Shown: positions 9,028 through 18,588, numbered from the stretch's first letter. The stretch is DNA of 64,000 nucleotides from Nocardioides kribbensis (GCF_015070375.1 NZ_JADCLL010000002.1:248001-312000); one strand, 5' to 3'. Numbers and translations: made by a program. The notes: generated by a model not told the origin, from the letters alone.

Positions 9028-11031
9028 ATGCAGGCACCACGCACCAGCCCCGACCGCACCCCCCGGAGGCCGGGCCTCCGGCGCGCCGGCACGCTCGCGG
9101 CCGCCGCGCTCGGCCTCTCCACCGTGCTGAGCGGCTGCGACCAGGTGGCCGACACCGTCGGCGGGCCCGACCCCGCCCCGGTGGTCGAAGACCTCGCCGC
9201 GGCGCTGTCGGCGGGCGACGTGACCACGGTGGCGTGGGCCGGCGACAGCGGCGAGGAGGTGCAGGCCCTGCTCGACGCGGTGGTCGGCGGCCTCGGCGAG
9301 GTCACCCCCGTGGTCACCGCGGGCGAGGTGGTCGAGGACGGCACTGACGCCACCGCCACGCTCACCTGGTCGTGGCCCCTGGTCGAGCCGGCACCGGCTG
9401 CCGAGGGGGCCGAGAGCGGGAGCGAGGAGCCGCAGCCGTGGACCTACGACTCCGAGGTCGGGCTCGTGCAGCGCGACGACGCCTGGCTGGTGGCCTGGGA
9501 GCCCCGGCTGGTGGAGCCGACGCTGGGCGAGGACGAGGTGCTCGACGCCACGCCGGTGGCCCCGGCGCGCGGCGACCTGGTGGGCGCGGGCGGCCAGGTG
9601 CTGGTCACCGACCGGCCGGTGACCCGCTTCGGCATCGACCGCAGCCAGTTCCGCGACGCGGCCCAGGCCCTGCCGGCCGCCCGGGCGCTGGCCCGACTGG
9701 TGGGCGTCGACGTCGCGCCGTACGTCGCCCGGGTCGAGGCCGCGGGCGAGGAGGCCTTCGTCGAGGCGATCACCTACCGCCAGCTCGAGGTGCCGAAGCG
9801 GGTGGGTCGCGACTACCGCTCGATCACCGGGGCGCTGGCCGTGGCCGACTCGCTGCCGCTGGCGCCGACCCGGGAGTTCGCCGCGCCGATCCTGGGCACG
9901 GTCGGCCCGGTCACGGCCGAGATGGTCGAGGAGGATCCCGCGGTCTACGCCCCCGGCGACGAGGCGGGCCTGTCGGGCCTCCAGGCGAGGTACGACGCGC
10001 AGCTGCGCGGCACCCCCGGGGTGGTGGTCAACGCGACCCCCGCCGACTCCGAGGCCATGGTGCGCAACCGCGGCGAGCGCGAGCTCTTCCGCCTCGACGA
10101 GGTCGACGGCACCGACCTGCGCCTCAGCCTCGAGCGCGACCTGCAGTCGAGCGCGGAGCGGCTGCTGGCCGACGTCGGCCCCGGCAGCGCGATCGTGGCC
10201 CTGCGCCCCAGCACGGGCGCGGTGCTCGCCGCCGCCAACGGGCCCGGCAGCGACGGCCTCAACCTCGCCACCTTCGGCCAGGCCGCACCGGGGTCGACGT
10301 TCAAGATCGTCAGCAGCCTGGCGCTGCTGCGCTCCGGGCTGACCCCCGCCAGCACCGTGCCGTGCACCACCTCGATCGTCGTGGACGGGCGCCGCTTCAC
10401 CAACTACTCCGACTACCCCGCCGACGCGACCGGGGAGGTGCCCCTGCGCACGGCCGTGGCCAACTCCTGCAACACCGCCTTCATCAGCCAGCGCGACCGG
10501 CTCGGCGACACCGACCTGGCCGACGCCGCGGCCACCCTGGGGCTGGGCGTCGACCACGACCTGGGGTTCCCGGCGTACTTCGGCAGCATCGAGCCCCCGA
10601 CCACCGAGACCGGTGCCGCCGCCGACCTCATCGGCCAGGGCACGGTGCTGGCCTCCCCGCTGACCATGGCCTCGGTCGTCGGCACCGTCGCCGCCGGGGA
10701 GCTCACGCTGCCGTGGCTCCTCGACGACGTGCGCGCGACGCCGTCGGGCGACGTCGACCCGCTGAGTGCGCAGGAGGCCGGTGCCCTGCGTGGCATGCTG
10801 CGCGCCGTGGTCACCGAGGGCAGCGGGTCGGCCCTGGCCGACGTGCCCGGCCCGCCGGTGATCGCCAAGACCGGCACGGCGGAGTTCGAGCGCGACGGCC
10901 GCGTGCTGACCCACGCCTGGATGGTCGCCGCCCAGGGCGACCTCGCGGTCGCGGTGTACGTCGACGAGGGGCAGTCGGGCTCGGTGACCGCTGGTCCCCT
11001 GCTGGAGGGCTTCCTGCGCGCCGCACGCTGA
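9028..11031 (+). CDS. Lipoprotein-anchored penicillin-binding protein (transpeptidase)
   Basis: 667 residues. The lipobox STVLSGC puts the acylated Cys at 37. An NTF2-like MecA-N-type domain follows (VVEDLAAALSAGDVTTVAW), then a PBP dimerisation region and the transpeptidase domain. The catalytic motifs are intact: STFK with Ser423 and Lys426, SCN (480-482) and KTGT (614-617). It lacks a glycosyltransferase domain, so it is a class B enzyme cross-linking peptidoglycan on the outer face of the membrane. Its architecture resembles other MecA-N-containing actinobacterial PBPs. AAGGG lies 5-9 nt upstream of the ATG. It is downstream of the SGNH esterase by 101 bp and may be transcribed separately. 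Confidence 0.93.
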   Translation: MQAPRTSPDRTPRRPGLRRAGTLAAAALGLSTVLSGCDQVADTVGGPDPAPVVEDLAAALSAGDVTTVAWAGDSGEEVQALLDAVVGGLGEVTPVVTAGEVVEDGTDATATLTWSWPLVEPAPAAEGAESGSEEPQPWTYDSEVGLVQRDDAWLVAWEPRLVEPTLGEDEVLDATPVAPARGDLVGAGGQVLVTDRPVTRFGIDRSQFRDAAQALPAARALARLVGVDVAPYVARVEAAGEEAFVEAITYRQLEVPKRVGRDYRSITGALAVADSLPLAPTREFAAPILGTVGPVTAEMVEEDPAVYAPGDEAGLSGLQARYDAQLRGTPGVVVNATPADSEAMVRNRGERELFRLDEVDGTDLRLSLERDLQSSAERLLADVGPGSAIVALRPSTGAVLAAANGPGSDGLNLATFGQAAPGSTFKIVSSLALLRSGLTPASTVPCTTSIVVDGRRFTNYSDYPADATGEVPLRTAVANSCNTAFISQRDRLGDTDLADAAATLGLGVDHDLGFPAYFGSIEPPTTETGAAADLIGQGTVLASPLTMASVVGTVAAGELTLPWLLDDVRATPSGDVDPLSAQEAGALRGMLRAVVTEGSGSALADVPGPPVIAKTGTAEFERDGRVLTHAWMVAAQGDLAVAVYVDEGQSGSVTAGPLLEGFLRAAR

Positions 11032-11229
11032 GCCGCCCCGGAGCCCCGCGGCGGGTCCCACGGCGGGGCGATCAGGGCCCGGCGCGGCGCGCCCGGTCGA
11101 CCCGGAGGCGCCCGTGGAGCGCACCGCGAGGCCCCTCCCGGCGGGAGGCAGAACCTTTACCCGGCCGACCCCGGGGCGACGCTCGTCGGTGCGGGACGAG
11201 CGCGTCGGGGGTCGTAGGCTGACCGCCTC

Positions 11230-14106
11230 ATGTCTCGACTCGTGGGTCGTCGCGGCCTGCTCGCAGCGGTCACGGACCTGCTCGGGCGGGGAGTGCCGGT
11301 CGCCCTCCAGGGCCCGCACGGCATCGGACGCAGCGCGCTGCTCGACGAGCTCGAGACCGCGGGCGGCGAGGCCGGCCAGCTCGTCCTGCGCGCTGCGGGG
11401 GTGCCGGCCGAGCGGTCGCTGCCGCTCGCCGCGCTGCGTGACCTGGTCGCCCAGCTGCCGGCGGCCGCGGTCGAGCAGGTGCTCCAGGCCCTCCCCGCGG
11501 CGTCGCGAGCCCCGGTGGCCGACGGCCTGCGCGGCACCCCCTCCACCCCCTCCGGCGACCCCCGCCCCGAGCCCGAGCCCGAGCCCGACCCCGGCCTCGA
11601 GCCCCCGACCGGCGCGCCCCCGGGCGAGCCGGCCGGCCCTGCCGTCCTCGCGGTCGACGCGGCGCTCCTGGTGGCCCTCGGTCGCGCGCTGCAGGCCCTG
11701 CTCGAGCTGGTCTCGCGCCGCTCGCGGGTGCTGCTGCTGCTCGACGACGTGCAGTGGCTCGACGCGGAGTCGTCGGTGGTCGTCGGCTACGCGCGCCGCC
11801 GCCTGGGCGACCGGGTGGGACTGGTGGCCTCGCTCGGGCCGGGCGACGGCATCGACTCCGACCCCGCCGCGCTGGTCGACCTCCACGTCCTCACCGTGCC
11901 GCCGCTTGAGGTCGCCGAGACCATCGACCTGCTCGCGCCGCTGGGCCTGCCCGCGCAGGTGGCCCACCGCGTGCACCTCGACGCGGCCGGTGTGCCGGCC
12001 CTGGCGCTGGCGCTGGCCGGTGCGCTGCGCGACCAGCCGGCGCTGCTCGGGCGTCCCGTGCCGCTGCCGGTCAGCATCGAGCGGGTGCTGCGCCAGCGGC
12101 TGCTCGCCCTGCCGGAGGAGCCCCGCGAGACCCTGCTGCGCGCCGCGCTGCTCCACCGCCCGACCGTGCGCCAGCTGCGCCGCAGCGGTCGGATCGCCGC
12201 CGAGGAGGACGTCCGGGTCGCGGTGGCCGCGGGCCTCGTCGTCGACGGCCGCGGCGCCCACCTCGCCGACGCCTCCGGCGACGGCGAGGTGCGCTTCACC
12301 CCGGCCCGGCTGGCCTCGGTGCTGCTCGACCTCACCCCGGCCGCGCGCCGTGCCGCGCTGCACGAGGAGCTCGCCGAGGCCGCGGTGCGTCCGGCCGAGC
12401 GGGCCCGCCACCGGGCCCTGGCCGACCCCCGCCCGCGCGCCGACCTGGCCCGTGAGCTGGCCGACGCCGCCCGCGACGCCGCCGCGGCGGGCGCGCGCGA
12501 CCTGGCCGCCGAGCTCTACGTGCTCGCCGCCGACCGGGCCCCGGCCGACCTGGCCGGGAGCCGCGCGGAGTGGCTGGCCGCCGGCATCGAGACCGCCGCC
12601 CCGGGCAACCACGTCGACCTGGTCCGCGGCGCGCTCGCCGACTTCCTCGACGCCGCGCCGACGGCCGAGCAGACCGTGCGGGTGCGGCTGGCGCTGGCCG
12701 AGCTGGCGGGCTCGCCGGCCGGCACCCTCGACGACGTGCTCGCCGTGGCGCTCGCCGACGCGGGCGACGACGACCGGTTGGTCGCGATGGTGCTGCTGCA
12801 GCGCTCCCGCGTGGCGCTCATGGAGGCGCGCCCCGAGGAGTCGATCCGCCGCGCGGAGCAGGCCGTGGAGCTGCTCGGTCGCGCCGGCGACGACACCGGG
12901 CGCGCCGCGGCGCTGACCGCGCTGGCCGCGGCGTACCGCTGGCTCGGCGGCCCCCACGACGCCACCCTGGCCCGCGCCGTCGAGCTGGCCGGGCCCGGCC
13001 CCGGCGCCGACGGGCTGGTGCACACCTCACCGGGCTACATGGCCGCTCGCTTCGCCTTCTACGACGACCGTCTCGAGGAGGCCTGGAGCGCCTTCCGCGC
13101 GATGCTGGCCCAGGTCGAGCGGGGCGCCGGCACCGACGAGGCCCACGTGCTGCGGTGCCTGGTCGAGGTCGGTGCCCGGGCCGGCCACGGCCGCGAGGTC
13201 GTCGAGTACGCCGCGCGCGCGGCCCGCGTCGGGGCGGAGTTCGGGCTCGACCCCCACACCGCCTGGTTCGTGCAGGCGCAGGCCGAGCTGGTCGCCGGCG
13301 ACCTCGACCGGGCCCGGCGGCTGGCCGGGCAGGGCGCCTCGGCCGCGGAGGACAGCGGCGACGCGCGCTACCTCCAGCGCCACCTCGTGCTGCTGGGCCA
13401 GGCCCTGCTGCGCGGCGGCGACGCCGAGGGCGCGGCGCGGGCGCTGGAGCGGGTGCGCGGCATGGAGCGGCGCAGCCGGGTCGTCGACCCCACGGTCAAC
13501 CGGTGGCAGCACGAGCTGGTCACCGCCCTCGTGCGCCTGGGGCGGCTGGAGGAGGCGGCCGGCGTGCTCGCCGAGGCCCGCCGCGCGCTCGACGGTCGCA
13601 GCGGCACCGACGGGGTGGGCGCCCAGCTCGACCGCGCCGAGGCCGAGCTGCTCACCGCCCGCGGCGACGCCGAGGGCGCCGTGCTGCTGCTCGACCGGGC
13701 GGCCAAGGTCTGCGCCGACCTCGGCATGCGCGTCGACCAGGGGCGCACGCTGGTGGCCCGCGCCCACCTGGAGCGGCGCCGGCGCCGGGCCGCGGCGGCG
13801 CGCGCCGGCCTGGAGGAGGCGCTGGCGCTCTTCACCGACCTGCGGGCCCGCACGTGGGTGGAGCAGGTGCGCGCCGAGCTCGACCCGGCGGCCGCGACCG
13901 TCGGCACCCCGCTGCTCGACCGCCTCACCGAGACCGAGGCCCGCATCGCCCGCGAGGTCGCCGCGGGGGCGTCGAACCGCGAGATCGCCGCCCGGACCTA
14001 CGTGAGCGTCAAGACCGTCGAGGCGACCCTGACCCGCATCTACCGCAAGCTCGACGTGCGCTCGCGCACGCAGCTGGCCTCGCTGCTGCGCGGTCCCGGC
14101 GCCTGA
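11230..14106 (+). CDS. Large LuxR-family (LAL-type) regulator with altered Walker A
   Basis: 958 residues. The N-terminus has an AAA/NACHT-like fold, but its P-loop reads GPHGIGRSAL (28-37), so the usual Lys is Arg. Walker B is intact (VLLLLDDVQWLD). A Pro/Glu-rich insert (EPEPEPEPDPG) interrupts the ATPase region near residue 115. A long TPR-like helical region follows. The C-terminal LuxR helix-turn-helix (about 895-958) reads LTETEARIAREVAAGASNRE and KTVEATLTRIYRKLDVRS. LAL proteins integrate a ligand and ATP to activate catabolic or secondary-metabolite genes; the target is not evident. TAGGCT at 11215-11220 lies 9 nt before the ATG. Confidence 0.9.
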   Translation: MSRLVGRRGLLAAVTDLLGRGVPVALQGPHGIGRSALLDELETAGGEAGQLVLRAAGVPAERSLPLAALRDLVAQLPAAAVEQVLQALPAASRAPVADGLRGTPSTPSGDPRPEPEPEPDPGLEPPTGAPPGEPAGPAVLAVDAALLVALGRALQALLELVSRRSRVLLLLDDVQWLDAESSVVVGYARRRLGDRVGLVASLGPGDGIDSDPAALVDLHVLTVPPLEVAETIDLLAPLGLPAQVAHRVHLDAAGVPALALALAGALRDQPALLGRPVPLPVSIERVLRQRLLALPEEPRETLLRAALLHRPTVRQLRRSGRIAAEEDVRVAVAAGLVVDGRGAHLADASGDGEVRFTPARLASVLLDLTPAARRAALHEELAEAAVRPAERARHRALADPRPRADLARELADAARDAAAAGARDLAAELYVLAADRAPADLAGSRAEWLAAGIETAAPGNHVDLVRGALADFLDAAPTAEQTVRVRLALAELAGSPAGTLDDVLAVALADAGDDDRLVAMVLLQRSRVALMEARPEESIRRAEQAVELLGRAGDDTGRAAALTALAAAYRWLGGPHDATLARAVELAGPGPGADGLVHTSPGYMAARFAFYDDRLEEAWSAFRAMLAQVERGAGTDEAHVLRCLVEVGARAGHGREVVEYAARAARVGAEFGLDPHTAWFVQAQAELVAGDLDRARRLAGQGASAAEDSGDARYLQRHLVLLGQALLRGGDAEGAARALERVRGMERRSRVVDPTVNRWQHELVTALVRLGRLEEAAGVLAEARRALDGRSGTDGVGAQLDRAEAELLTARGDAEGAVLLLDRAAKVCADLGMRVDQGRTLVARAHLERRRRRAAAARAGLEEALALFTDLRARTWVEQVRAELDPAAATVGTPLLDRLTETEARIAREVAAGASNREIAARTYVSVKTVEATLTRIYRKLDVRSRTQLASLLRGPGA

Positions 14107-14140
14107 GCCGGCCCGATGTGACCGACGTCGCCGACGGACG

Positions 14141-14168
14141 CGAGCGCGGGCCCGAGGGCCCGCGCTCG
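14141..14168 (+). terminator. GC-rich hairpin after the LAL regulator
   Basis: CGAGCGCGGGCCC (14141-14153) pairs perfectly with 14156-14168. Outer bases GGACG and TCC extend the stem imperfectly. It begins 35 nt after the LAL stop codon. Confidence 0.65.
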
Positions 14169-14314
14169 TCCGTGTGGGATCCGTGTGTGGGGACAGCCAG
14201 GAGCCGCACAAGGATGAACCCCTCGCCGCATGGGGTCGGCAAGGGGTCCACCGTCGTCATCGAAGTGCTCCCTCCGAAGTCGACAGCCCCGAGTTTTCCA
14301 CGCCGGTGGTCGAG

Positions 14315-14341
14315 TGTCAGGAACTTGTCACAACTGTGTCG
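14315..14341 (+). promoter_or_regulatory. Three TGTCR direct repeats at 11-bp spacing before gabD
   Basis: TGTCA at 14315, TGTCA at 14326 and TGTCG at 14337 recur at exactly one helical turn, ending 20 bp before the dehydrogenase ATG. The middle copy lies in TTGTCA (14325-14330), a possible -35 with TTGGAT at 14348-14353 as a weak -10 at 17-bp spacing. Iterated 11-bp half-sites are typical of OmpR/PhoB-type response regulators. Confidence 0.4.
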
Positions 14342-14360
14342 TCGGAGTTGGATCGGACCC

Positions 14361-15830
14361 ATGACTGGTCTGGATGTCCCGAGCACGCTGCTGGCCGACG
14401 AGCACCGGGGCCTGCTGGTCGCCGGCCGCTGGCGCGAGGCGGAGGGCGGTGAGACCTTCGACGTGCTCGACCCCGCCGACGGCTCGGTGCTGACCCGCGT
14501 CGCCGACGCCTCGGTGGCCGACGCCCGCGAGGCCCTCGACGCCGCCGTGGCCGCCCAGGCCTCGTGGGCCGCCACCGCGCCACGCGAGCGCGGCGAGATC
14601 CTGCGCTCGGCCTTCGAGCTGATCCGCGAGCGCACCGACGACCTGGCCCGCCTGATGAGCCTGGAGATGGGCAAGACCGTCGCCGAGGCGACCGGCGAGG
14701 TCGGCTACGGCAACGAGTTCTTCCGGTGGTACTCCGAGGAGGCCGTGCGCATCCACGGTCGCTGGATGCAGGCGCCTGCCGGTGGCAGCCGCCTGCTGAC
14801 GCTGAAGAAGCCGGTGGGGCCGTGCTTCTTCGTCACGCCGTGGAACTTCCCGCTGGCCATGGGCACCCGCAAGATCGGCCCGGCCATCGCCGCCGGCTGC
14901 ACGATGGTGGTCAAGCCCGCCGCCCAGACCCCGCTGACCATGCTGGCCCTGGCCCGCATCCTCGGCGAGGCCGGGCTGCCCGACGGCGTGCTCAACGTCG
15001 TGCCCTCGACCCGGGCCGGGGAGATGAGCCAGGCGCTCCAGGGCGACGACCGGCTGCGCAAGGTCAGCTTCACCGGCTCCACCGGCGTCGGCAAGGTGCT
15101 CGTGCGCCAGTCGGCCGACCAGCTGCAGCGGGTCTCGATGGAGCTGGGCGGCAACGCGCCCTTCCTGGTCTTCGCCGACGCCGACGTCGACGCCGCGGTC
15201 GACGGCGCGATGGTGGCCAAGATGCGCAACATGGGCGAGGCCTGCACGGCGGCCAACCGCTTCCTGGTGCACTCCTCGGTCGCCGAGGAGTTCGCCGACA
15301 AGCTCGGCAAGCGCATGGGCGCCCTCACCGTCGGCCGCGGCCAGGACGAGGGCGTCGACGTCGGCCCCCTCATCGACGCCAAGGCCGTGGAGTCGGTGAC
15401 GGCCCTGGTCGCCGACGCCGTCGAGGGCGGCGCGAAGGTCGTGTGCGGTGGCACCCCGCTGGGCGGCGACGGCTGGTTCTACCCCCCGACCGTGCTGCTC
15501 GACGTGCCCGTCGGCTCCGACCTCAACCGCCAGGAGATCTTCGGCCCGGTCGCCCCGGTGACGACGTTCGAGACCGAGGACGAGGCCGTCGAGCGCGCCA
15601 ACGACACCGAGTACGGCCTGGCCTCCTACGTCTACACCCGCGACCTGTCCCGCACGATCCGCCTGGCCGAGCGGCTCGACTTCGGCATGGTCGGGGTCAA
15701 CACCGGCCTGATCTCCAACCCCGCCGCCCCCTTCGGCGGCGTCAAGGCCAGCGGCTTCGGCCGCGAGGGCGGCTTCGAGGGCATCGAGGAGTACCTCGAG
15801 ACCACCTACGTCGCCCTCCCCGCCGGCTGA
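14361..15830 (+). CDS. gabD: NAD(P)-dependent succinate-semialdehyde dehydrogenase
   Basis: 489 residues, normal for the aldehyde dehydrogenase superfamily. PWNFPLAMGTRKIGPAIAAG and VVKPAAQTPLT form the cofactor pocket. FTGSTGVGK follows, then the general-base Glu261 in MELGGNAPF and catalytic Cys295 in GEACTAANRF. The closest motif match is to the GabD/succinate-semialdehyde group (EIFGPVAPV, PFGGVKASGFGREGG), so it probably oxidises succinate semialdehyde to succinate for GABA or related catabolism; another aldehyde is possible. It is flanked by terminators on both sides and so is monocistronic. The direct repeats at 14315-14341 suggest dedicated control. Confidence 0.9.
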   Translation: MTGLDVPSTLLADEHRGLLVAGRWREAEGGETFDVLDPADGSVLTRVADASVADAREALDAAVAAQASWAATAPRERGEILRSAFELIRERTDDLARLMSLEMGKTVAEATGEVGYGNEFFRWYSEEAVRIHGRWMQAPAGGSRLLTLKKPVGPCFFVTPWNFPLAMGTRKIGPAIAAGCTMVVKPAAQTPLTMLALARILGEAGLPDGVLNVVPSTRAGEMSQALQGDDRLRKVSFTGSTGVGKVLVRQSADQLQRVSMELGGNAPFLVFADADVDAAVDGAMVAKMRNMGEACTAANRFLVHSSVAEEFADKLGKRMGALTVGRGQDEGVDVGPLIDAKAVESVTALVADAVEGGAKVVCGGTPLGGDGWFYPPTVLLDVPVGSDLNRQEIFGPVAPVTTFETEDEAVERANDTEYGLASYVYTRDLSRTIRLAERLDFGMVGVNTGLISNPAAPFGGVKASGFGREGGFEGIEEYLETTYVALPAG

Positions 15831-15897
15831 CCCGCGGCGCGCTCCGGGCCGTGGGCGAGCGCCGTCACGCCCTGTCCGCCGCCCCACTGCCGCCCCA

Positions 15898-15925
15898 CTG
15901 CCGCCCCGCCACGACGGGGCGGCAG
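15898..15925. terminator. Hairpin terminator between gabD and the convergent membrane gene
   Basis: CTGCCGCCCCG (15898-15908) pairs perfectly with CGGGGCGGCAG (15915-15925) around the loop CCACGA. It lies 68 nt after the gabD stop and 17 nt beyond the facing stop codon, so it can serve both genes. Confidence 0.7.
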
Positions 15926-15941
15926 GTCCGCCGGCGGGGCG

Positions 15942-17060
15942 TCACAGCCCGTCGCCCGGGCCGCCGCCGGTCTCGGGCGGGCCGAGGTAGAGCCCGACGG
16001 CGGTGCCGATGACGGTGTAGGCCAGGGCGCGGGTGAGGGGCCGCTGGGCGGCTCCCTCGCCGAGCGGGGCGTCGCCGGGGTCCTCGGCGGCGATGACGAG
16101 TGCGTAGGACCGCGCGGCCGGGCTGACCAGCACGGGCTCGGCCGAGTCGGGGGCGAGGTCGCCGACGAGCTCGGCGCCGTCGAGGGCCCGGTCGAGGGCG
16201 TCGAGCTGGTCGAGGGTCCGGGTCTGCACCACCACGGCGCCCAGCGCCCCGGTGTCGCGGCGCGACGCGCCCTCGCCCGTGCGGCCGACGGCGTCGACGA
16301 CCAGGGCGGAGCGGCACCCCTCGAGGGCCGGCGCCTCCCCCTCGACGCTCAGCAGCCCGGCCGCCTCCTCGCAGGGCACGACCTCGGCGCGCCGCGTGTC
16401 GAGGCCGATCTCGAAGCCCCCGGTCACCCCCTCGTCGCCGCCGGCCACGGCGCGCGCGGTCTGGTCCAGCCAGGAGCCGCGGGTGGGGGTGGGGTCGACG
16501 TAGGCCGCCATGACGCCGGCGAGCACGGCCGCCACCAGGGACCAGGCCACCACCGTGCCGAGCGGGCGGCGCAGCCACCGGGTGCGGGGCGGGTCGCCCG
16601 GGCGGGGGCGCACGACGGCCACGGCGAGGCCGACCAACGACAGGAACGTCACGAAGGCGACGACGGCCAGCGGGCCGCCGACCTGTGCCAGGGGGCCGAG
16701 GGCCTCGCGCGTGACGGTGCTCGCCCCGTTGTCACCGCTGCTGCGGCCGGGCACGAAGGCGAAGACCGGCAGCGCGGCCGCCGCCACGAGCAGCCAGCCC
16801 GCCGACGCCGCCCGCCCCCACCGCCGCCGGGCCGCGCGCACGCCGACCACGAGCAGCCCGAGCGCCCACGACCACGCCACGACGGCCATCACCACGCGCC
16901 GCTCGTCGCCGTCGGCGACCCACAGGTCGATCCACCGCAGCCACGGCACGGCGACCGCCCGCGCCCCGAAGGCCAGCAGCAGGAAGCCCACCAGCACCGA
17001 GACGATCGCCAGGACCGCCGTCCCGACCGCGCGAGCCGCCTTGGTCGCGCCCCCGCTCAC
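15942..17060 (-). CDS. Uncharacterised multi-pass membrane protein (third gene of the flotillin operon)
   Basis: 372 residues. I do not recognise a family. Hydrophobic segments lie at about 13-35, 57-77, 87-105, 125-149, 166-186 and 348-362. Between the last two sits a soluble domain of about 160 residues containing two Cys (VVPCEEAAG and ALEGCRSALV) and an acidic, Ala-rich sequence. The GTG start overlaps the stop of the flotillin gene in a GTGA junction, which indicates translational coupling. It may be an accessory to the NfeD/flotillin membrane microdomain system; that is inferred only from position. The terminator at 15898-15925 follows it. Confidence 0.75.
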   Translation of the reverse strand: MSGGATKAARAVGTAVLAIVSVLVGFLLLAFGARAVAVPWLRWIDLWVADGDERRVVMAVVAWSWALGLLVVGVRAARRRWGRAASAGWLLVAAAALPVFAFVPGRSSGDNGASTVTREALGPLAQVGGPLAVVAFVTFLSLVGLAVAVVRPRPGDPPRTRWLRRPLGTVVAWSLVAAVLAGVMAAYVDPTPTRGSWLDQTARAVAGGDEGVTGGFEIGLDTRRAEVVPCEEAAGLLSVEGEAPALEGCRSALVVDAVGRTGEGASRRDTGALGAVVVQTRTLDQLDALDRALDGAELVGDLAPDSAEPVLVSPAARSYALVIAAEDPGDAPLGEGAAQRPLTRALAYTVIGTAVGLYLGPPETGGGPGDGL

Positions 17061-18571
17061 GCCCCGGTGCCCCCGGCGGCCGGGGCCTCGAGGCCGGTGC
17101 CGACGGCCGCCTTGCCCACGGAGCTCTTGATGAGGGCCTCGAGGTCGAGGCCGGTGGAGGTCTTGAGCATCGACAGCGTCTGGGTGACGTTGTCGGTGAC
17201 CTGGCGCGGCAGGGCGCCGGCGCCGTCGGAGGAGATGACGGTCAGCTGGTCGATGGCGCTGATCGGGGCCGCGACCTCCCGGGCGATCTGCGGCAGCACC
17301 TCGATGAGCATCTGGAGCACGGCGGCGTCGTTGTAGTGGGCGAAGGCCTCGGCGCGCTTGTCCATCGCCTCGGCCTCGGCCTGGCCGACCGCGAGGGTCG
17401 CGGCCGCGGTGGCCTCGCCCTCGGCGCGGGTGGCCTCGGCCTCCGCGACGCGACGCGACCGCTCGGCCTCACCGCGTCGTGCGCCCTCGATCGCCTCGGC
17501 CTCGGCGAGCGCCGTACGCCGTGACTTCTCGGCCTCACCGTTGAGCCGGGCCTGCTCGGCGGCGGCCTCGGCGGCCGCGATCGTGGCGGCCTTGCGCGCC
17601 TCGGCGGCGGCGATCTCGGCCGAGCGGGCGGCCTCGGCCTCCTGCTCGACGCGGTAGCGCGCGGCGTCGGCGGGCTTGCGCACCTCGGTCTCGAGGTTGC
17701 GTTCGGTGAGCGCCGCCTGCCGCACGGCCACCTTCTCCTGCTCCAGCAGGATGGCCTGGTCGCGGTCGGCCTGGGCCAGGGGTCCGGCCGAGGCGGCGTT
17801 GGCGGAGGCCGCGTCGGTCTCGGCCTTGATCTCGGCCTGCTTGAGGGCGAGCGCGCGCTGGGCGATGGCGATCTCCTCCTCGGCCTTGATCCGCGCCTGC
17901 TCGGCGGCCTGGCGGGCGTTGGCCTCGGCGATCGAGGCGGCCTGGCCGATGCGGGCGGCCTCGGGGCGACCGAGGTCGGCGAGGTAGGAGCCGTCGTCGG
18001 TGACGTCCTGGATCTGGAAGGTGTCGAGGATCAGGCCCTGGCCGGTCAGGGAGTTCTCCGACTCGTCGGCGACGCGCTGGGCGAAGGCGGCGCGGTCGCG
18101 GATGATCTGCTCCACGGTCAGCCCGCCCACGATCGAGCGCAGCGCACCCGCGAGCACCTCCTGGGTGAAGGGCTCGACGTCGGCCTGCTGCGAGAGGAAG
18201 CGCTGGGCGGCCAGGCGGATCTGGTCGGCGTTGCCGCCCACCTTGACGATGGCGACGCCCTCGACGTTGAGCTTGATGCCCTGGCCCGAGACCGCGCCCC
18301 GGATCTGCACCGAGATGCGGCGCGAGGACAGGTCGAGGGTGGCGAGCTTCTGCACGAAGGGGATCACGAAGGTGCCGCCGCCGAGGATGACCTTCTGCCC
18401 CGACAGGTCGGTGGTGAGGGCTCCGGTCTCGGGGTTGAGCACCGCCTTGCCCTTGCGCCCGGTGACGATGAAGGCCTCGTTGGGCCCGGCGACCTTGTAG
18501 CGGCTGGTGACCAGCAGGACGAGGAGCACGAGGAGGACGAGGAGTCCGCCGAGGGGGATGAGCAGGTCCAT
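17057..18571 (-). CDS. Flotillin-like SPFH/band-7 protein
   Basis: 504 residues. An N-terminal membrane hairpin (LLIPLGGLLVLLVLLVLLV) is followed by an SPFH domain (NEAFIVTGRKGK, GGGTFVIPFVQKLATLDLS, VEGVAIVKVGG) and a long Ala/Glu/Lys-rich coiled coil (about 225-430). A conserved flotillin tail follows. Flotillins scaffold ordered membrane domains that gather signalling and secretion proteins. The ATG is preceded by AAAGG. The gene lies between an NfeD-like gene upstream and an uncharacterised membrane protein downstream. NfeD plus flotillin is a conserved pairing, so the call is firm. Confidence 0.95.
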   Translation of the reverse strand: MDLLIPLGGLLVLLVLLVLLVTSRYKVAGPNEAFIVTGRKGKAVLNPETGALTTDLSGQKVILGGGTFVIPFVQKLATLDLSSRRISVQIRGAVSGQGIKLNVEGVAIVKVGGNADQIRLAAQRFLSQQADVEPFTQEVLAGALRSIVGGLTVEQIIRDRAAFAQRVADESENSLTGQGLILDTFQIQDVTDDGSYLADLGRPEAARIGQAASIAEANARQAAEQARIKAEEEIAIAQRALALKQAEIKAETDAASANAASAGPLAQADRDQAILLEQEKVAVRQAALTERNLETEVRKPADAARYRVEQEAEAARSAEIAAAEARKAATIAAAEAAAEQARLNGEAEKSRRTALAEAEAIEGARRGEAERSRRVAEAEATRAEGEATAAATLAVGQAEAEAMDKRAEAFAHYNDAAVLQMLIEVLPQIAREVAAPISAIDQLTVISSDGAGALPRQVTDNVTQTLSMLKTSTGLDLEALIKSSVGKAAVGTGLEAPAAGGTGA

Positions 18572-18588
18572 GGGGGGCCTTTCGGACG

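Noticed and set aside
9010..13023. Very long minus-strand open frame of over 1300 codons opposite the PBP and LAL genes
   Set aside because: It lies antisense to two genes with complete domain motifs and encodes Gly/Arg/Val/His low complexity. In DNA of this GC content, antisense frames stay open by composition.
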